Source: Pseudoips prasinana (Eukaryota > Arthropoda > Insecta > Lepidoptera > Nolidae). From it: a stretch of DNA of 64,000 nt. Position numbers and translations under genes: made by a program. The stretch is from positions 4,526,001 through 4,590,000 of the forward strand of contig OX621250.1 in the NCBI GenBank assembly GCA_951640165.1, in the 5' to 3' direction. Under the pieces are notes generated by a model that was given only the letters and a program-made list of their open reading frames with translations, was not told the origin of the DNA and searched no databases. Shown here in pieces: positions 1 to 10,384 of this stretch; within the stretch, counting starts at the first letter, position 1; every line of letters begins with the position of its first letter.

Positions 1-199
1 TGTGGTAAGGGATGGCCGTGTTATTCTTTCTGGGCCGAACACCATTCCATAGCCGCCTGTTATCTATATAAATAAAAAGACAAGTCCTGACTGACTGACT
101 GACTCATCAACGCCCAGCCCAAACCCTTGGACCTAGAAAGCTGAAATTTTGCACAAATGTTTGCTTTATAATGTAGACAAGGAATAAGGAAGGATTTTT

Positions 200-1195
200 C
201 GAAATTCAACCCCTAAGGGGGTAAAACAGGGGCGCTAAGTTAGTATGAAACTTTGCCGTTTTTGAAGTTTAAGGCATCAACATTGGTATTTGGCCTTCCA
301 GTTAAAAATAAAAAATCACGTATTTCAGGGTTTTTGGAAATTCCACCCCCACGGGCGAAAAATAGGGGATGTAAGTTTGTATGGAAAATGTGACAATTTT
401 TAAGTTAAACGCATGAAAATTTGTATTTGGCCTTTTAGTTAAAAATAAAAAATATATATTTCAGGGTTTTTAGAAATTCCACCCCCAAGGGCGAAAAATA
501 GGGGATGTAAGTTTGTATGGAAAATGTGACAATTTTTAAGTTAAACGCACAAAAATTTGTATTTGGCCTTTTAGTTAAAAATAAAAAAATATATATTTCA
601 GCATTTTTGGAAATTCCAGCCCCAAGAGCGTAAAATAGGGCACGTAAGTTTCTATGAAAACTGTGACTTGAAGTTAATCGCATGAAAATTGGTACTTAGC
701 ATTTCAGTTAAAAATTAAAAATATATATTTCAAGATTTTTGGGGATTCCACCCCTAAGGGCTAAAATAGGGGATGTAAGTTTATATGAAAAATGCGACAT
801 TTTTGAAGTTAAACCCATGAAAATTGGTATTTCGCCTTTCAGTTAAAAATAAAAATATATATTTCAGGATTTTTTAAATTCCATCCCGAAGGGCATACAA
901 TAGGGGATGCAAGTTAAAAATTAAAAATATTTATTTCAGGATTTCCGAGAATTCCACCCCTAAGGGGGACAAAAAGGGGAAGTAAGATTGTATAAAAATG
1001 TCACATTTTTGAGGTAAACGCATGAAAATTGGTATATGGCCTTTCATATAAAAATTATATATATATATTTCATGATTTTTGGAAATTCCACCCCTAAGGA
1101 CGACTAGAATAGGCGATGTAAGTTTGTATGAAAGTCTGTATTTTTTGAGTTAAACGCATGTAAATTGGTATTTGGTCTTTCAGTTAAAAATAAAG
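200..1195 (+). repeat. ~135-bp tandem repeat inside the Helitron
   Basis: The motif AGGGGATGTAAG recurs near 364, 500, 637, 768, 903, 975 and 1110, giving a period of about 131-137 bp with one shortened unit. Each unit carries a CCACCCC(T)AAGGG block, a GTTAAACGCATGAAAATT block and a TTTCAGTTAAAAATAAAAA block. Short ORFs here are by-products of the repeat. Confidence 0.8.
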
Positions 1196-1690
1196 CAATC
1201 CAGGGAATAATTTGTTGTTAAAAAAGGTCGTCTAAGTAAAGCGTTTTATAAGATTTCTAATCTTTTTTTTTGTAAATTTTATAACAAATAATAAAAAAAC
1301 GATATTTTAATCAAATTGGGATAAAAAACGAATTTATCTAAAATTCGAGTTATCGTAATATAAATTGTTGGTGTCGAGATGATCGCACCCAAAAAACATC
1401 ATCTCAATTTTATTGATCTACAAGTTCACAATTTTGTAACTAGATGGCGTTAATATCGTTTCAGATCGCGGAACTTAATTGGCATATCGGTTAAAATAAA
1501 TAAATGCTTGAAATAGGTCGTCCAAAAATTAATCAATAGATGATCGCCTAAATCTCACCCAAAATATATGCACACATCTTAATTTTACCGCTTTACAAGT
1601 TTATATTTTTGTTAGTAGATGGCGTAATCATCGTTTTAGATCGCGCTATGGTTTCGTTCACAAAATGTCGCAACCTAATCTAATGGGAGT

Positions 1691-1860
1691 TACATTTGTG
1701 ATTAATGCATCGTTGATTATTATTTTACTTTATTTGACTTACTGAATATACTTAAGGACAATTGATATGTATTCTTACATTTGTGATTAATGCATCGTTG
1801 ATTATTTTTTTACTTTATTTGACTTACTGAATATACTTAAGGACAATTGATATGTATTCT
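1691..1860 (+). repeat. 85-bp direct duplication
   Basis: Two adjacent near-identical 85-bp copies (1691-1775, 1776-1860), each starting TACATTTGTGATTAATGC and ending ATATGTATTCT. It lies near the 3' end of the Helitron. Part of the same sequence recurs once in the composite Helitron at 39.3-39.5 kb. Confidence 0.85.
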
Positions 1861-2175
1861 TTGATTTTTGCTTGATGATATCGGGTCCTTTTTGTAAATG
1901 ACAGTAGCAAAGTAGTCTTTCATTTATTTCTTAGTAAGGTTATTTATAGGTTAGGTTTTATTCAATTTATATTGCTTATTTGTTTTAAAAATTATATTTT
2001 TTAGATTAAGCTAGAAGTAAGTAGTTACATTGGTCATCATTCAAAATTGTCGCGGACAAAGTCGCGGGCACCAGCTAGTATGTACATATATGAAGACAGG
2101 TTCGGCCAGACATTCCATAGTTAAGCTTCCTCCAATCCTTCCGCCGATGAAACGAGGACGTAAATTACCAGTTTT

Positions 2176-2417
2176 GACGGCATAGAATATCGCCACCCCA
2201 TTTCATCTCGTGGGAGGCGTTGAAGTCAACCCGAGGAATGTATATCAGAGAAAGGGCAGCAGCGTCTCACTGTGTATTATGACGATATTGCGATCGCCAA
2301 CCCGTCTGCCAAGCGTGGCGATCATGGCATATCTCTCCAAATTATGGACACATCTCCATTGTGGAAATATTTTGGGGAGGCCTTTGTCCAACAGTGGACG
2401 TCATTCGGGTGACATGA
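2176..2417 (+). mobile_element. RTE-derived short non-autonomous element, copy a
   Basis: It joins the 5' leader of the RTE at 23.76 kb (GACGGCATAGAATATCGCC ... GCGATCGCCAACCCGTCTGCCAAGCG) directly to the RTE 3' end (GGGGAGGCCTTTGTCC, GTGGACGTC, GACATGA). The coding region is missing. It is best read as an internally deleted RTE that would use RTE enzymes for mobilisation. Confidence 0.7.
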
Positions 2418-2691
2418 GATCACTTAAAGATTTAAAAGAAACTCGATTAGTTTCCAATGCACAGCATTATGTGTAGAAGGAAATTTGGAACTATGAATGA
2501 GTACCCCTAAATATATGAGATTTAAAAAAATAAAAACGAAGGATTATTCAGCCAGTGGACAATGGATTACGAACTAAAAAAGAATAAAGTTGAATTGGCA
2601 ATTTGCCATTGAAGCTTTTATCGCCTCAATTTAATTAATTGTGCGGACAAGTGGCAACTTTGGACTTACCTACTCTGCTATACTGCCGCGC

Positions 2692-2762
2692 AATTTATAA
2701 ACGCAGTAAGTTTCATGTCGTTCACATGTACTTTACTGAGTTTATAAATTGTGCGGCAGTAT
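2692..2762. repeat. ~75-bp hairpin element (first of three)
   Basis: Inverted arms CTGCCGCGCAATTTATAAAC and GTTTATAAATTGTGCGGCAG enclose a short AT-rich loop with ACATGT motifs. The same hairpin recurs near 3200-3270 and 3702-3779. Size and structure suggest a very small MITE carried along in the tandem unit. Confidence 0.6.
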
Positions 2763-2807
2763 GTTTCACATGATATTAGATATTCCTTTGTGCATTAACT
2801 GTTGTGA

Positions 2808-3040
2808 GCTGTGTGGCTGAAGGCATAGAATATTGCCATCCCATTTCATCCCGTGGGGGCGTAGAAGTCGAGGGTTATACGTCTCAGAGAACAGGCAGCA
2901 GCGTCTCTGTGTACTATGACCATCATACTGCGATCGCCAACCTCCAAGCCAAACGTGGCGATAATGTGGCGCTATGGGCACAACTCCAATATGGAAATCT
3001 TTTGGAGAGGCCTTTAGCCAGTAGTGGCTGTCATAAGGCT
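2808..3040 (+). mobile_element. RTE-derived short element, copy b
   Basis: It starts GCTGTGTGGCTGAAGGCATAG and carries the GCGATCGCCAAC block. It ends GGAGAGGCCTTTAGCCAGTA, the RTE 3' end. It belongs to the 515-bp array. Confidence 0.65.
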
Positions 3041-3317
3041 AAAAGGAAGGATCATTCAGCCAGTCGACAATGGATTTAGAGCTAAAAAGAGTAAAGTTGA
3101 ATTGGAATTTTTCCCATTGAAATTTTTATCGTCTCAATTTAATTAATTGTGCAGACAAGTGGCAACTTTGGCCTTACCTACTCTGCCATGCTGCCACGCA
3201 ATTTATAAACGCAGTAAGTTACATGTCGTTCACATGTACTTAACGGCGTTTATAAATTGTGCGGCAGTATGTTTCTCGTGATATTAGACGTTCCTGTGTG
3301 CATTAACTGTTGTGAGC

Positions 3318-3556
3318 TGTGTGGCTGAAGGCATATAATATTGCCATCCCATTTCATCCCGGGGGGGGGGGGGGGGAGAAGTCGAGGGTTATACGTCTCA
3401 GAGAACGGGCAGCAGCGTCTCTATGTACTATGACCATCATACTGCGATCGCCAACCTCCAAGCCAAACGTGGCGATAATGTGGCGCTATGGGCACAACTC
3501 CAATATGGAAATCTTTTGGAGAGGCCTTTAGCCAGTAGTGGCTGTCATAAGGCTAA
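3318..3556 (+). mobile_element. RTE-derived short element, copy c, with G16 run
   Basis: Same structure as copy b. A run of 16 G at 3361-3376 replaces the 5-7 G found at the matching place in sister copies. Confidence 0.65.
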
Positions 3557-3788
3557 AAGGAAGGATCATTCAGCCAGTCGACAATGGATTTAGAGCTAAA
3601 AAGAGTAAAGTTGAATTGGCAATTTGCCATTGACGTTTTTATCGGATCAATTTAACTAATTTTTCAGACAAGTGGCAACTTTGGACTTACCTACTCTGCC
3701 ATGCTGCCGCGCAATTTATAAACGCAGTATGTTACATGTCGTTCACATGTACTTTACTGCGTTTATAAATTGTGCGGCATGTGCGTAG

Positions 3789-4029
3789 CTGTGTGGCTGA
3801 CGGCATAGAATATCGCCATCCCATTTCATCCCGTGGGGGGGCGTAGAAGGCGAGGGTTATACCTCTCAGAGAACGGGCAGCAGCGTCTCTGTGTACTATG
3901 ACCATCATATGCGATCGCCAACCTCCAAGCCAAACGTGGCGATAATGTGGCGTTATGGGCACAACTCCAATATGGAAATCTTTTGGAGAGGCCTCTAGCC
4001 AGTAGTGTGTGTCAGTAGGCTGACATGTT
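3789..4029 (+). mobile_element. RTE-derived short element, copy d
   Basis: It follows a truncated hairpin unit and begins GCTGTGTGGCTGACGGCATAG. It ends GGAGAGGCCTCTAGCCAGTA and GACATGTTGATGAT. It lies about 60 bp beyond the TIL exon's donor site. Confidence 0.65.
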
Positions 4030-4085
4030 GATGATCTGGATTAACTGTTAATAGCAGGAGGAAATAAACTACACATCATACTCAC

Positions 4086-4259
4086 CCATACAATCTTCAA
4101 TTGGAACGCAAGTTTCGTTGTCATTCCTCAAATATCCTGACTTACAGAAGCACCCCTCTACGCAGTCTGAAGAACAGACCACCGGATCACCAGTGCTGGA
4201 GCAATTGAAAGGGCATGCTGAGCCGCAGAGAAGATATTCTTCGTTTGGTGGGCATTCCT
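4086..4259 (-). CDS. TIL (trypsin-inhibitor-like cysteine-rich) domain exon of a secreted protein
   Basis: Read on the minus strand this 174-bp exon encodes one TIL domain. It starts after an acceptor (TTTTTTTACAG) and ends at a donor (ATGG then GTGAGT). It enters and leaves in phase 1, as single-domain TIL exons commonly do. It has ten cysteines in the family pattern, with EECPPNEEYLLCG at the start, GCFCKSGYLR in the middle and CVPIEDC at the end. TIL proteins usually inhibit serine or metallo-proteases through disulphide-bonded loops. The phase matches the signal-peptide exon at 22866-22932, giving a plausible secreted precursor. The phase-1 donor implies at least one more exon left of the window. 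The pairing is inferred; the domain call is strong. Confidence 0.85.
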
Positions 4260-4532
4260 CTGTAAAAAAACAAGAATATATTAATGTTTATATGCAAGAT
4301 GTATTGTATAGTGTCTCAACATATACGGACTGGCCGAGGAGTTGACGTTCAAACGCTAAATTTATGATACTTTTTTATGAGGAGTATACGCATCACCCCC
4401 ATGTATGTTCTACGATTTTGCGTAGTTTTCGAGATAGAAATATTTTTATGATTTTTTTCGTAAATTTCATCTAACATCAGTTTTTGATTTTTTTCTCGTT
4501 CTGTTGAACATTTCTGGTTCAGTTTTTTTATT

Positions 4533-4537
4533 ATAAC
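4533..4537. repeat. Target-site duplication of BEL element (left)
   Basis: ATAAC here is matched by ATAAC at 9777-9781. The pair brackets the LTR element exactly. Confidence 0.85.
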
Positions 4538-4743
4538 TGTAAAATGAAAGACTAGTGGACTGTAATACTAGTTTATGCAGTACAACGTAATATAATTAAA
4601 CTATGGACTATATATAAAAACAATGAGTAACGCGCGTGTCGTCGGTGCGGTTCGTCCGCCGAGAGTGCCGTTAGACCGGGCGAGAACCCGCGCCCGCGCG
4701 CCACAATCGATGCCAGCCGACGAGTGCCGATGATGCACGAACA
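4538..4743 (-). repeat. BEL/Pao LTR (3' LTR in element orientation)
   Basis: A 206-bp terminal repeat starting TG and ending CA, almost identical to 9571-9776. The only difference I see is the third base (T versus G). It has a GC-rich block (CGCGCGTGTCGTCGG) and a TATATATAAAA stretch. Confidence 0.9.
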
Positions 4744-4754
4744 TCCTCCCCGCC

Positions 4755-4915
4755 TTGAAGCATTCAAAACAAGGGAAGTGGGCACACGTGGTAGGCCCGC
4801 AGCAGTGTCCCCTTCTTAGTCTTTAGCTTCACGAAGCGCGTCGCTCCGTCGCTCCCAGGGAAGACCTCGGTCACTCGTCTCAGTGGCCACACCAGTGGCA
4901 ATTGTCCCCACTCAA
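4755..4915 (-). pseudogene. BEL pol C-terminal domain (DUF5641-like) remnant
   Basis: On the minus strand one frame reads WPLRRVTEVFPGSDG, then KLKTKKGTLLRAYHVCPL, then a stop. This matches the end of BEL/Pao polyproteins after integrase. It sits next to the 3' LTR where expected. It is not joined in frame to the integrase remnant. Confidence 0.65.
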
Positions 4916-5079
4916 TGAAGAGGTCCAGTATGCCAACAGACAGCTGCCCTGTAGAAGCGGCTCATTTCGTCTAACTGTAGCAAAGAAACATACTCTAAAT
5001 AGAATGTCTTTCAAAAGCGCCGTCAGGCATGTTCTAATCTATCGTAGTGCTCCAGCCGCTCGATGATTACGTCAGCCAC

Positions 5080-5520
5080 CTATGGATGCAGAACAGACGT
5101 GAGTGGCCGGTCAATTTTGAAGTGAGAAGGAGTTAGGGCAGTTAAATCTAAAGGATCAACGGAAAGATGAGTGAGAGGACAGGAATTAAGTACAACCTCT
5201 ATTTGAAACAAACAGTTGACCATTTCGTCACACGTAAAATGCGTTGTACCAAGAAGGGTTGAGTGAACGGAAGCTTCCGCAATACCATTGAAATGGGGTA
5301 AGTAAGGAGGCACAGTAAATCCGATGCCTTGTTGACCTCAAAATCAAAATCAATATTCGCAGGAAAAATAAAATTATTGCATGTATCAAATTAGTGCCGT
5401 TATCAGACAACATAAATTTAGGCTTGCTACGACGCGCAAGTTAAGGCAGCCAAGTAAGCTTCTTTTGATAGGTCTGTAACAAGCTCGATATGAACGGCCT
5501 TGACGGTAAGGCAAACAAAC
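5080..5520 (-). pseudogene. BEL integrase remnant
   Basis: Minus-strand frames give KAVHIELVTDLSKEAYLAAL, then after a break LSDNGTNLIHA, then after another break PHFNGIAEASVHST and LNSCPLTHLS..DPLDLTALTP. These are the core and downstream blocks of BEL/Pao integrase, including the first and second acidic catalytic blocks. At least two frame changes and stops prevent a single product. Confidence 0.75.
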
Positions 5521-6059
5521 ATTCACAGGTAGGCCTTTATAAGCTTATACCCCCTCCCCTTGCGAACAGCTAACAATACTGGCCTGGCATAAGCTACGCT
5601 GCAGTAAAATGGGAATTTTAAATGAATTCTTAAAGGTAGGCAAGTGACCCATGGACTAAATAGCTTGACTTATTTTTGAAGCATAGAATTTTTTACTATT
5701 ATTTTAGCCCAGTCTCTGCCACCAAGAGGCCAATACAATATTATTTGCTAAATATAATATTAGACATGTAATCCTTATCACCCAGCAATATGGGATATTG
5801 GACATTATAGTCATAAGGAGAATTTTCAAGTCTCCCGACTCGAATATGGCCATCGTTATCTATAAAGGAGTCAAAGGAAGAAGTCTGCTTTGTTATTGAC
5901 CAATGTGAAAGTGATAACGTAATATATTAAAATCTGAAAATGAATTAAATAATGAAATGACTTATGCATGATTATGTGATTGATGAAATTAAATTAAATT
6001 ATGCTTAGAATTTAATTATCTATGTCATGAGATGATACATTTTCTGGTAGATTCTGTCT

Positions 6060-6240
6060 CACGCTTTATTGGGCATATTTGACCTGTACATTTCATCTTT
6101 TGACAAAAATTGAGAACCTGACCACCACAGAGAACACTCGCTGATAAGGTCAGCCTTCAGCCCCCGAGAAACAAGATCTGCCGGATTACTCTTAGACGGC
6201 ACGTAGCTCCACGCATACACAGTCTTGTTCCTAATAAAGC
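6060..6240 (-). pseudogene. BEL RNase H end remnant
   Basis: The minus strand reads NKTVYAWSYVPSKSNPADLV, SRGLKADLISECSLWWSG and FLSKDEM. This is the characteristic end of the BEL RNase H region (NPAD..SRG..LWW.GP.FL). Most of RNase H upstream is missing. Confidence 0.65.
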
Positions 6241-6339
6241 CCCGCTTTTTAATGACTATCTAAACATTTTGTTCCTAGATAATATGCAGAGGCAGTATAT
6301 TAGGCAAAAGTATTAAAACAAATCACCTATTCTTACAAG

Positions 6340-6873
6340 GTAACTCAGAATAAGTTCGAATAATAAGTTGGAGCAAATAGGGATGAAAGGTACTCGTACT
6401 AACAGTAGGGCCCTATTTACCTATATTTTTTTTAATATCACCATAACAACATATTGGTTCTGACGACAAATCGTAACTTTAAAATGGTTATCCTGGACAG
6501 TTGTACCCACCATCTGAATGTCGTTCAACGAAAATTCAGAAGGGGTTGCAGCTAAGGCATCGAAGACTGTCCGGAATTTAGTCTACACCGTGATGCAGTA
6601 TGAAATTCAGTGGTACCACCTGAATACGGTCTCCTTGAAGAGTGATGCTCTGTCATGTCTCAGACGCTCTTAATCCTGCATGAAAGCAATATGTCTCTCT
6701 TTGAAGACAGGATCGATCTGGAACCGACACTCTAAAGACACAGAAGGACATTTAACCATGTTATATGTCTCGTCTAACACACTTGGATCCTCATTCAGAA
6801 GCATGGTGACCACATATTGCCCTGAATCATCACGGTTTGCATTAAAAATAAAACTTTCTTTACCAGCCCGTTC
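6340..6873 (-). pseudogene. BEL reverse transcriptase N-terminal remnant
   Basis: After the stop of the gag-protease frame the same frame continues GKESFIFNANRDDSGQYVVT and LLNEDPSVLDETYNMV, then CRFQIDPVFKERHIAFMQD. Other frames then give SEFSLNDIQMVGTTVQD and LRFVVRTNMLL. These match the start of BEL RT. The catalytic YVDD region is not present, so a large deletion is inferred. Confidence 0.7.
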
Positions 6874-8871
6874 CTAGTGAGCTAATAAATGTTTTGGTGG
6901 AACAGAATCAAGTTCCCAAAAATTATTTAAATTATCAAGGTCACTTAATGATAGGTGACATAAGTGTGATTGTACGTTCATAGATGAATTTAATGGAACG
7001 CCCACAGAACCTGATACTATCCATCCGAACTTGGTATCCCGTAGCGTGGGCAGGTTTTTGCCTAGGTTGATAGAAGCATTACCTAGAACACTCCAAAATA
7101 CCTCGGCCCCTACAAGGATATCAACTGCCGACGGAACGTTAAACGACGGGTCCGCTAGCTGAATATTTGACGGAATCGGTAATGAACACTTGTTAATAAA
7201 AACAGACGGTAGTGTTTTCGTGATCGCAGGTAACACAAAACAATCAATCTGTATTTTATGATTACCTCTATAGGATTCCATACTCAAGCTACAAGACTGT
7301 GTACTAGTGGTAGTTTGACTGTTAATACCTGTTACGGTGGAACTCGCGTTACGTCGAGGCAATCCTAGCTTATCACTTAATTTCTTAGTAATAAAGTTGG
7401 CTGTGCTACCGTTATCAAGCAGGATTCTTGCGTCCACCTTGTTGCCTCGGCTGTCCAGGACTTTCACCCACGCTGTGGAAAGTAAAACATATGGAGCAGT
7501 AGTATGGTGCATAGAAGTATCACTGGTCAATGAAACATGTTCTGTATTGCTAGAAGGTAAAGAGGCAATTCCAGAAATGTCAGTAGACAAGACAACACTA
7601 CTGGGCATAGGATCTTGAAACTTGGTAGGTTTGGGCTCCTCAACATGTAAAAGAGTACTATGTCTACCGTTACAATATTTACAGCGCGATAATCTACATC
7701 GCTTTGTTAAATGGCCAGGACGTAAACAATTAAAGCAAAGTTTATATTCTTTTGTTTTACAAATGCGAGTTTCAACCGGTAAACTACGAAATTCATCACA
7801 ATTAAATAAAAAATGATTTTTTGTACACAAAGGACACTTAATAGGGCCATATTGTTTTTTATTTCGATTTAAATTATCGCTTTGACTATCGGTAACTACA
7901 TATGATTTAGGTTTAGTATCTACTACTACAGTGTTATTTCTATTCGACTCTCTAGTATGTTCCAATGTTTCTAATAAATCAGCCTTATTATTTATAAATG
8001 AACAAAATTCTAACAATGTGGGTGACTTGGGTAAGGTGTTACGATGCTGTTCCCATTCTCTAATAGTAACTAAATCTAATTTACTAGACATCATATACAC
8101 AATCAATGTATCCCAATTTTCCGTGGGCTCATTTAAAGTTTTTAAGGCTCTTATGTTTTTGTTAATGACGTCAACTAAACGACGTAACGAGTAACAAGAC
8201 TCTTTACAAATGCCTTCAACACCAAATAAAGCCTGTACGTGATTATGAACTAACAGTCTACTATTATTGTAACGATCACATAACAAGTTCCACGCTATTG
8301 GGTAATGTTCGCCTTTAAAATCAATGTTTTTTATTACTTCCAGTGCCCCACCCTTAAGGGAAGCGCGTAAGTAATGGAACTTGGTTATATCATCAATACA
8401 ACCAACATTATGTATTAGGGACAAATACGTGTCTCTAAACTCAAGCCAGTACTGATAACCACCATCAAAAGTAGGCAAATTAATTTTGGGTAAGCGTATA
8501 AAGTTACGTTGGAACGATTCACCTGATTGTTTGACTGCCGAGCCCGCTACAGACCCAACATCACCGGCAGCGCCGGCACTGGCCAGCAACCAGCGCGCTT
8601 TCGCAGTTAATGCATGGAACCGGTCCTCGAAACTGGCTCGCTCCGCACACGCCTCGTCGGTATTGTCCGACTGCACTTCAATTTGCAACTGTAAATTATC
8701 AAATTCATCGTATACGGCATCAAATTTACTCAAACGACCCTCCAATTCAATGCGTTGCAGATCGGAAATAGTGTCACAGCTGACAAGAATTGTTATGTAA
8801 TTGCCAAAATTTGTTAACTTGGCTTTCATAGCACTGCGCTTCCGAACCAATAATTCTATTTCTTTGGACAT
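6874..8871 (-). CDS. BEL/Pao gag and aspartic protease
   Basis: This frame encodes about 665 aa from the ATG at 8871 (MSKEIELLVRKRS). The frame is open to 9051, but its first 60 codons look like leader. It has a coiled N-terminal region, a DUF1759-like gag block beginning LPKINLPTFDGGYQYWLEF, two zinc-knuckle-like clusters (CPLCTKNHFLFNC, CFNCLRPGHLTKRC) and a DUF1758-type protease with LLDNGSTANFI. The usual D-S/T-G triad is D-N-G here. The gag would package RNA and the protease process the polyprotein. A TAG stops it just before the RT remnant. It is the only intact coding part of the element. Confidence 0.85.
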   Translation of the reverse strand: MSKEIELLVRKRSAMKAKLTNFGNYITILVSCDTISDLQRIELEGRLSKFDAVYDEFDNLQLQIEVQSDNTDEACAERASFEDRFHALTAKARWLLASAGAAGDVGSVAGSAVKQSGESFQRNFIRLPKINLPTFDGGYQYWLEFRDTYLSLIHNVGCIDDITKFHYLRASLKGGALEVIKNIDFKGEHYPIAWNLLCDRYNNSRLLVHNHVQALFGVEGICKESCYSLRRLVDVINKNIRALKTLNEPTENWDTLIVYMMSSKLDLVTIREWEQHRNTLPKSPTLLEFCSFINNKADLLETLEHTRESNRNNTVVVDTKPKSYVVTDSQSDNLNRNKKQYGPIKCPLCTKNHFLFNCDEFRSLPVETRICKTKEYKLCFNCLRPGHLTKRCRLSRCKYCNGRHSTLLHVEEPKPTKFQDPMPSSVVLSTDISGIASLPSSNTEHVSLTSDTSMHHTTAPYVLLSTAWVKVLDSRGNKVDARILLDNGSTANFITKKLSDKLGLPRRNASSTVTGINSQTTTSTQSCSLSMESYRGNHKIQIDCFVLPAITKTLPSVFINKCSLPIPSNIQLADPSFNVPSAVDILVGAEVFWSVLGNASINLGKNLPTLRDTKFGWIVSGSVGVPLNSSMNVQSHLCHLSLSDLDNLNNFWELDSVPPKHLLAH

Positions 8872-9570
8872 TGTGAAAGCAAGCACGTGAAAAGATAAGC
8901 AGTGAATATAGGCCAAGAAATAGAATATTATTACTAATGAGGCAATAAAACTACACAAAAGAATAATTATTGAATAGGCTCGTGCGTGACCTTGAAACCC
9001 GGTCAACGGACTCGACTCGACGCGCCGGCCACACTTTGCTTGCGAGTGCACACAGCTGATTTTACCGTTATTTTACAGAACGGTTGGTGATAAGTCGTGC
9101 ATTAAGCGCAATAACAATGTATAGATAATATTATATTAGCGAAATGGAACTGTTGACTCAAATTTAAAGAGGTGAAATGGAAAGATATAAGTAATAGAAT
9201 TATAAACTCTTTATCCGTTAAAAAACTGTTTGGACTGGAAATAGTAAGGGAATAATTGGAACAGACTCACAAAACGCCTTTATCCTTATCCACAAGACGA
9301 ACTGATTACTCCCTCGAGGCGATGACTTGGCGGAATTCGACCAGCTTGATCGATTTAAAGACCAACGTCGTACTCGAAGACCTCAGGGAAAGGCACGTAG
9401 TTGTCTTCTTTTTCTTATAACGGCGACTCCGACGAAAACCGTTGCGAAGGTGACTCGGCGTTTTCAAACTCGAACCACGAGTCCAAAGTTCTTGATTACG
9501 TTCGTACTGCCAACTGCCGACGATCTTGGACCCCCAAAAACGCGACTTAAGAGGCTCGATGTGACCAAAA

Positions 9571-9776
9571 TGGAAAATGAAAGACTAGTGGACTGTAATA
9601 CTAGTTTATGCAGTACAACGTAATATAATTAAACTATGGACTATATATAAAAACAATGAGTAACGCGCGTGTCGTCGGTGCGGTTCGTCCGCCGAGAGTG
9701 CCGTTAGACCGGGCGAGAACCCGCGCCCGCGCGCCACAATCGATGCCAGCCGACGAGTGCCGATGATGCACGAACA
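9571..9776 (-). repeat. BEL/Pao LTR (5' LTR in element orientation)
   Basis: 206 bp, matching 4538-4743 with one difference seen. In element orientation it starts TGTTCGTGCATC and is followed, two bases inside, by TGGTCACATCGAGCC, the position expected for a primer-binding site in BEL elements. I could not match the tRNA with certainty. Confidence 0.9.
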
Positions 9777-10014
9777 ATAACTAATAAACATAGTTTAACC
9801 TAACACCCTTATAAGTATGGTTTATCTAATCATTGCAGAACTGACTTAGAATTTATTCGAAAGTTCAAAATTAAGATTTGAGCTCAGGACTCATAAATTT
9901 TCAAAGTATCAAAAATACGCAAAATCGTAGAACGTACATGAAGTGATTCGGATATTCCTCATCAAAAAGTATCTAAATTTGCGTTTGAACGTCAACTCCT
10001 CGGCCACCCTGTAT

Positions 10015-10384
10015 AATACGGAGCTGCCTGAATACCCTCACTTACATAATCGCTTGTAACGAACAAGCAAACAACCGAAAAAACAACAAAAATATTATTA
10101 AAAGAAATATATCGGGTACAATTTTACAATTATTATTATCGAAATATTTGTAGTAAAACTAATCCCCAAAAATGTGATTAAACCCTTTGCATACCACACC
10201 GTATACACAATTTAACATAACTTTCATGTCAGTAGCTCATGTACCACAGCCCTGACACTAGGGTAACCACTGCCACTTTGATATTTTTTTAAACTATTTC
10301 TTTACTATAGATATTAAATCCTTCAGTCGCAATAAATTATGGTCTCTCTACAAAATATGTGGCATTTTCCTGATTTATTCATAG
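10015..10384. other. AT-rich spacer, no feature recognised
   Basis: No long ORF or clear repeat end. A short piece near 10249-10274 (CTGACACTAGGGTAACCACTGCC) matches the 3' end of the 5S-headed SINE. Confidence 0.5.

Larger units (their letters stand above)
63..2078 (+). mobile_element. Non-autonomous Helitron with internal tandem repeats
   Basis: The ends fit Helitron rules: host A at 62, TC start at 63, CTAG end at 2075-2078, host T at 2079. A GC-rich hairpin (CGCGGACAAAGTCGCGGGC) lies just before CTAG. There is no Rep/helicase ORF, so it must depend on enzymes supplied elsewhere. Positions 200-1195 hold seven to eight degenerate ~135-bp units. An 85-bp duplication lies at 1691-1775 and 1776-1860. 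A decayed inverted relative lies at 55514-56754. Confidence 0.75.
2540..4035 (+). repeat. ~515-bp tandem array with embedded RTE-derived copies
   Basis: The segment GGAT(C/T)ATTCAGCCAGT recurs near 2538, 3049 and 3565, so the unit is about 511-516 bp. Each unit contains a ~75-bp hairpin element and then an RTE-derived short element. The third unit has lost sequence between hairpin and RTE copy. Unequal exchange after insertion is the likely cause. Confidence 0.75.
4538..9776 (-). mobile_element. BEL/Pao LTR retrotransposon, internally decayed
   Basis: The element spans 5,239 bp between ATAAC duplications. In its own orientation the order is LTR, a TGG-starting primer-site-like sequence just inside, gag-protease ORF, broken RT and RNase H, integrase, a C-terminal BEL domain, LTR. 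The gag-protease frame is open. Pol is shortened and has stops and frameshifts. Nearly identical LTRs suggest recent insertion, so it was probably mobilised in trans. Confidence 0.85.
4326..10011. mobile_element. Tc1/mariner-like MITE interrupted by the BEL element
   Basis: Only 4326-4537 and 9782-10011 belong to this element. Its long TIRs begin C(A/G)G..TGGCCGAGGAGTTGACG and are flanked by TA. The intact copy at 40521-40965 shows the uninterrupted structure. It has no coding capacity. Confidence 0.65.

Noticed and set aside
435..683. 82-aa minus-strand ORF in the first kilobase
   Set aside because: It lies in the Helitron's 135-bp tandem repeat and changes with the repeat; no domain pattern.
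63..2078. Autonomous Helitron
   Set aside because: No Rep or helicase motif in any frame. Only the ends and repeats support Helitron membership.
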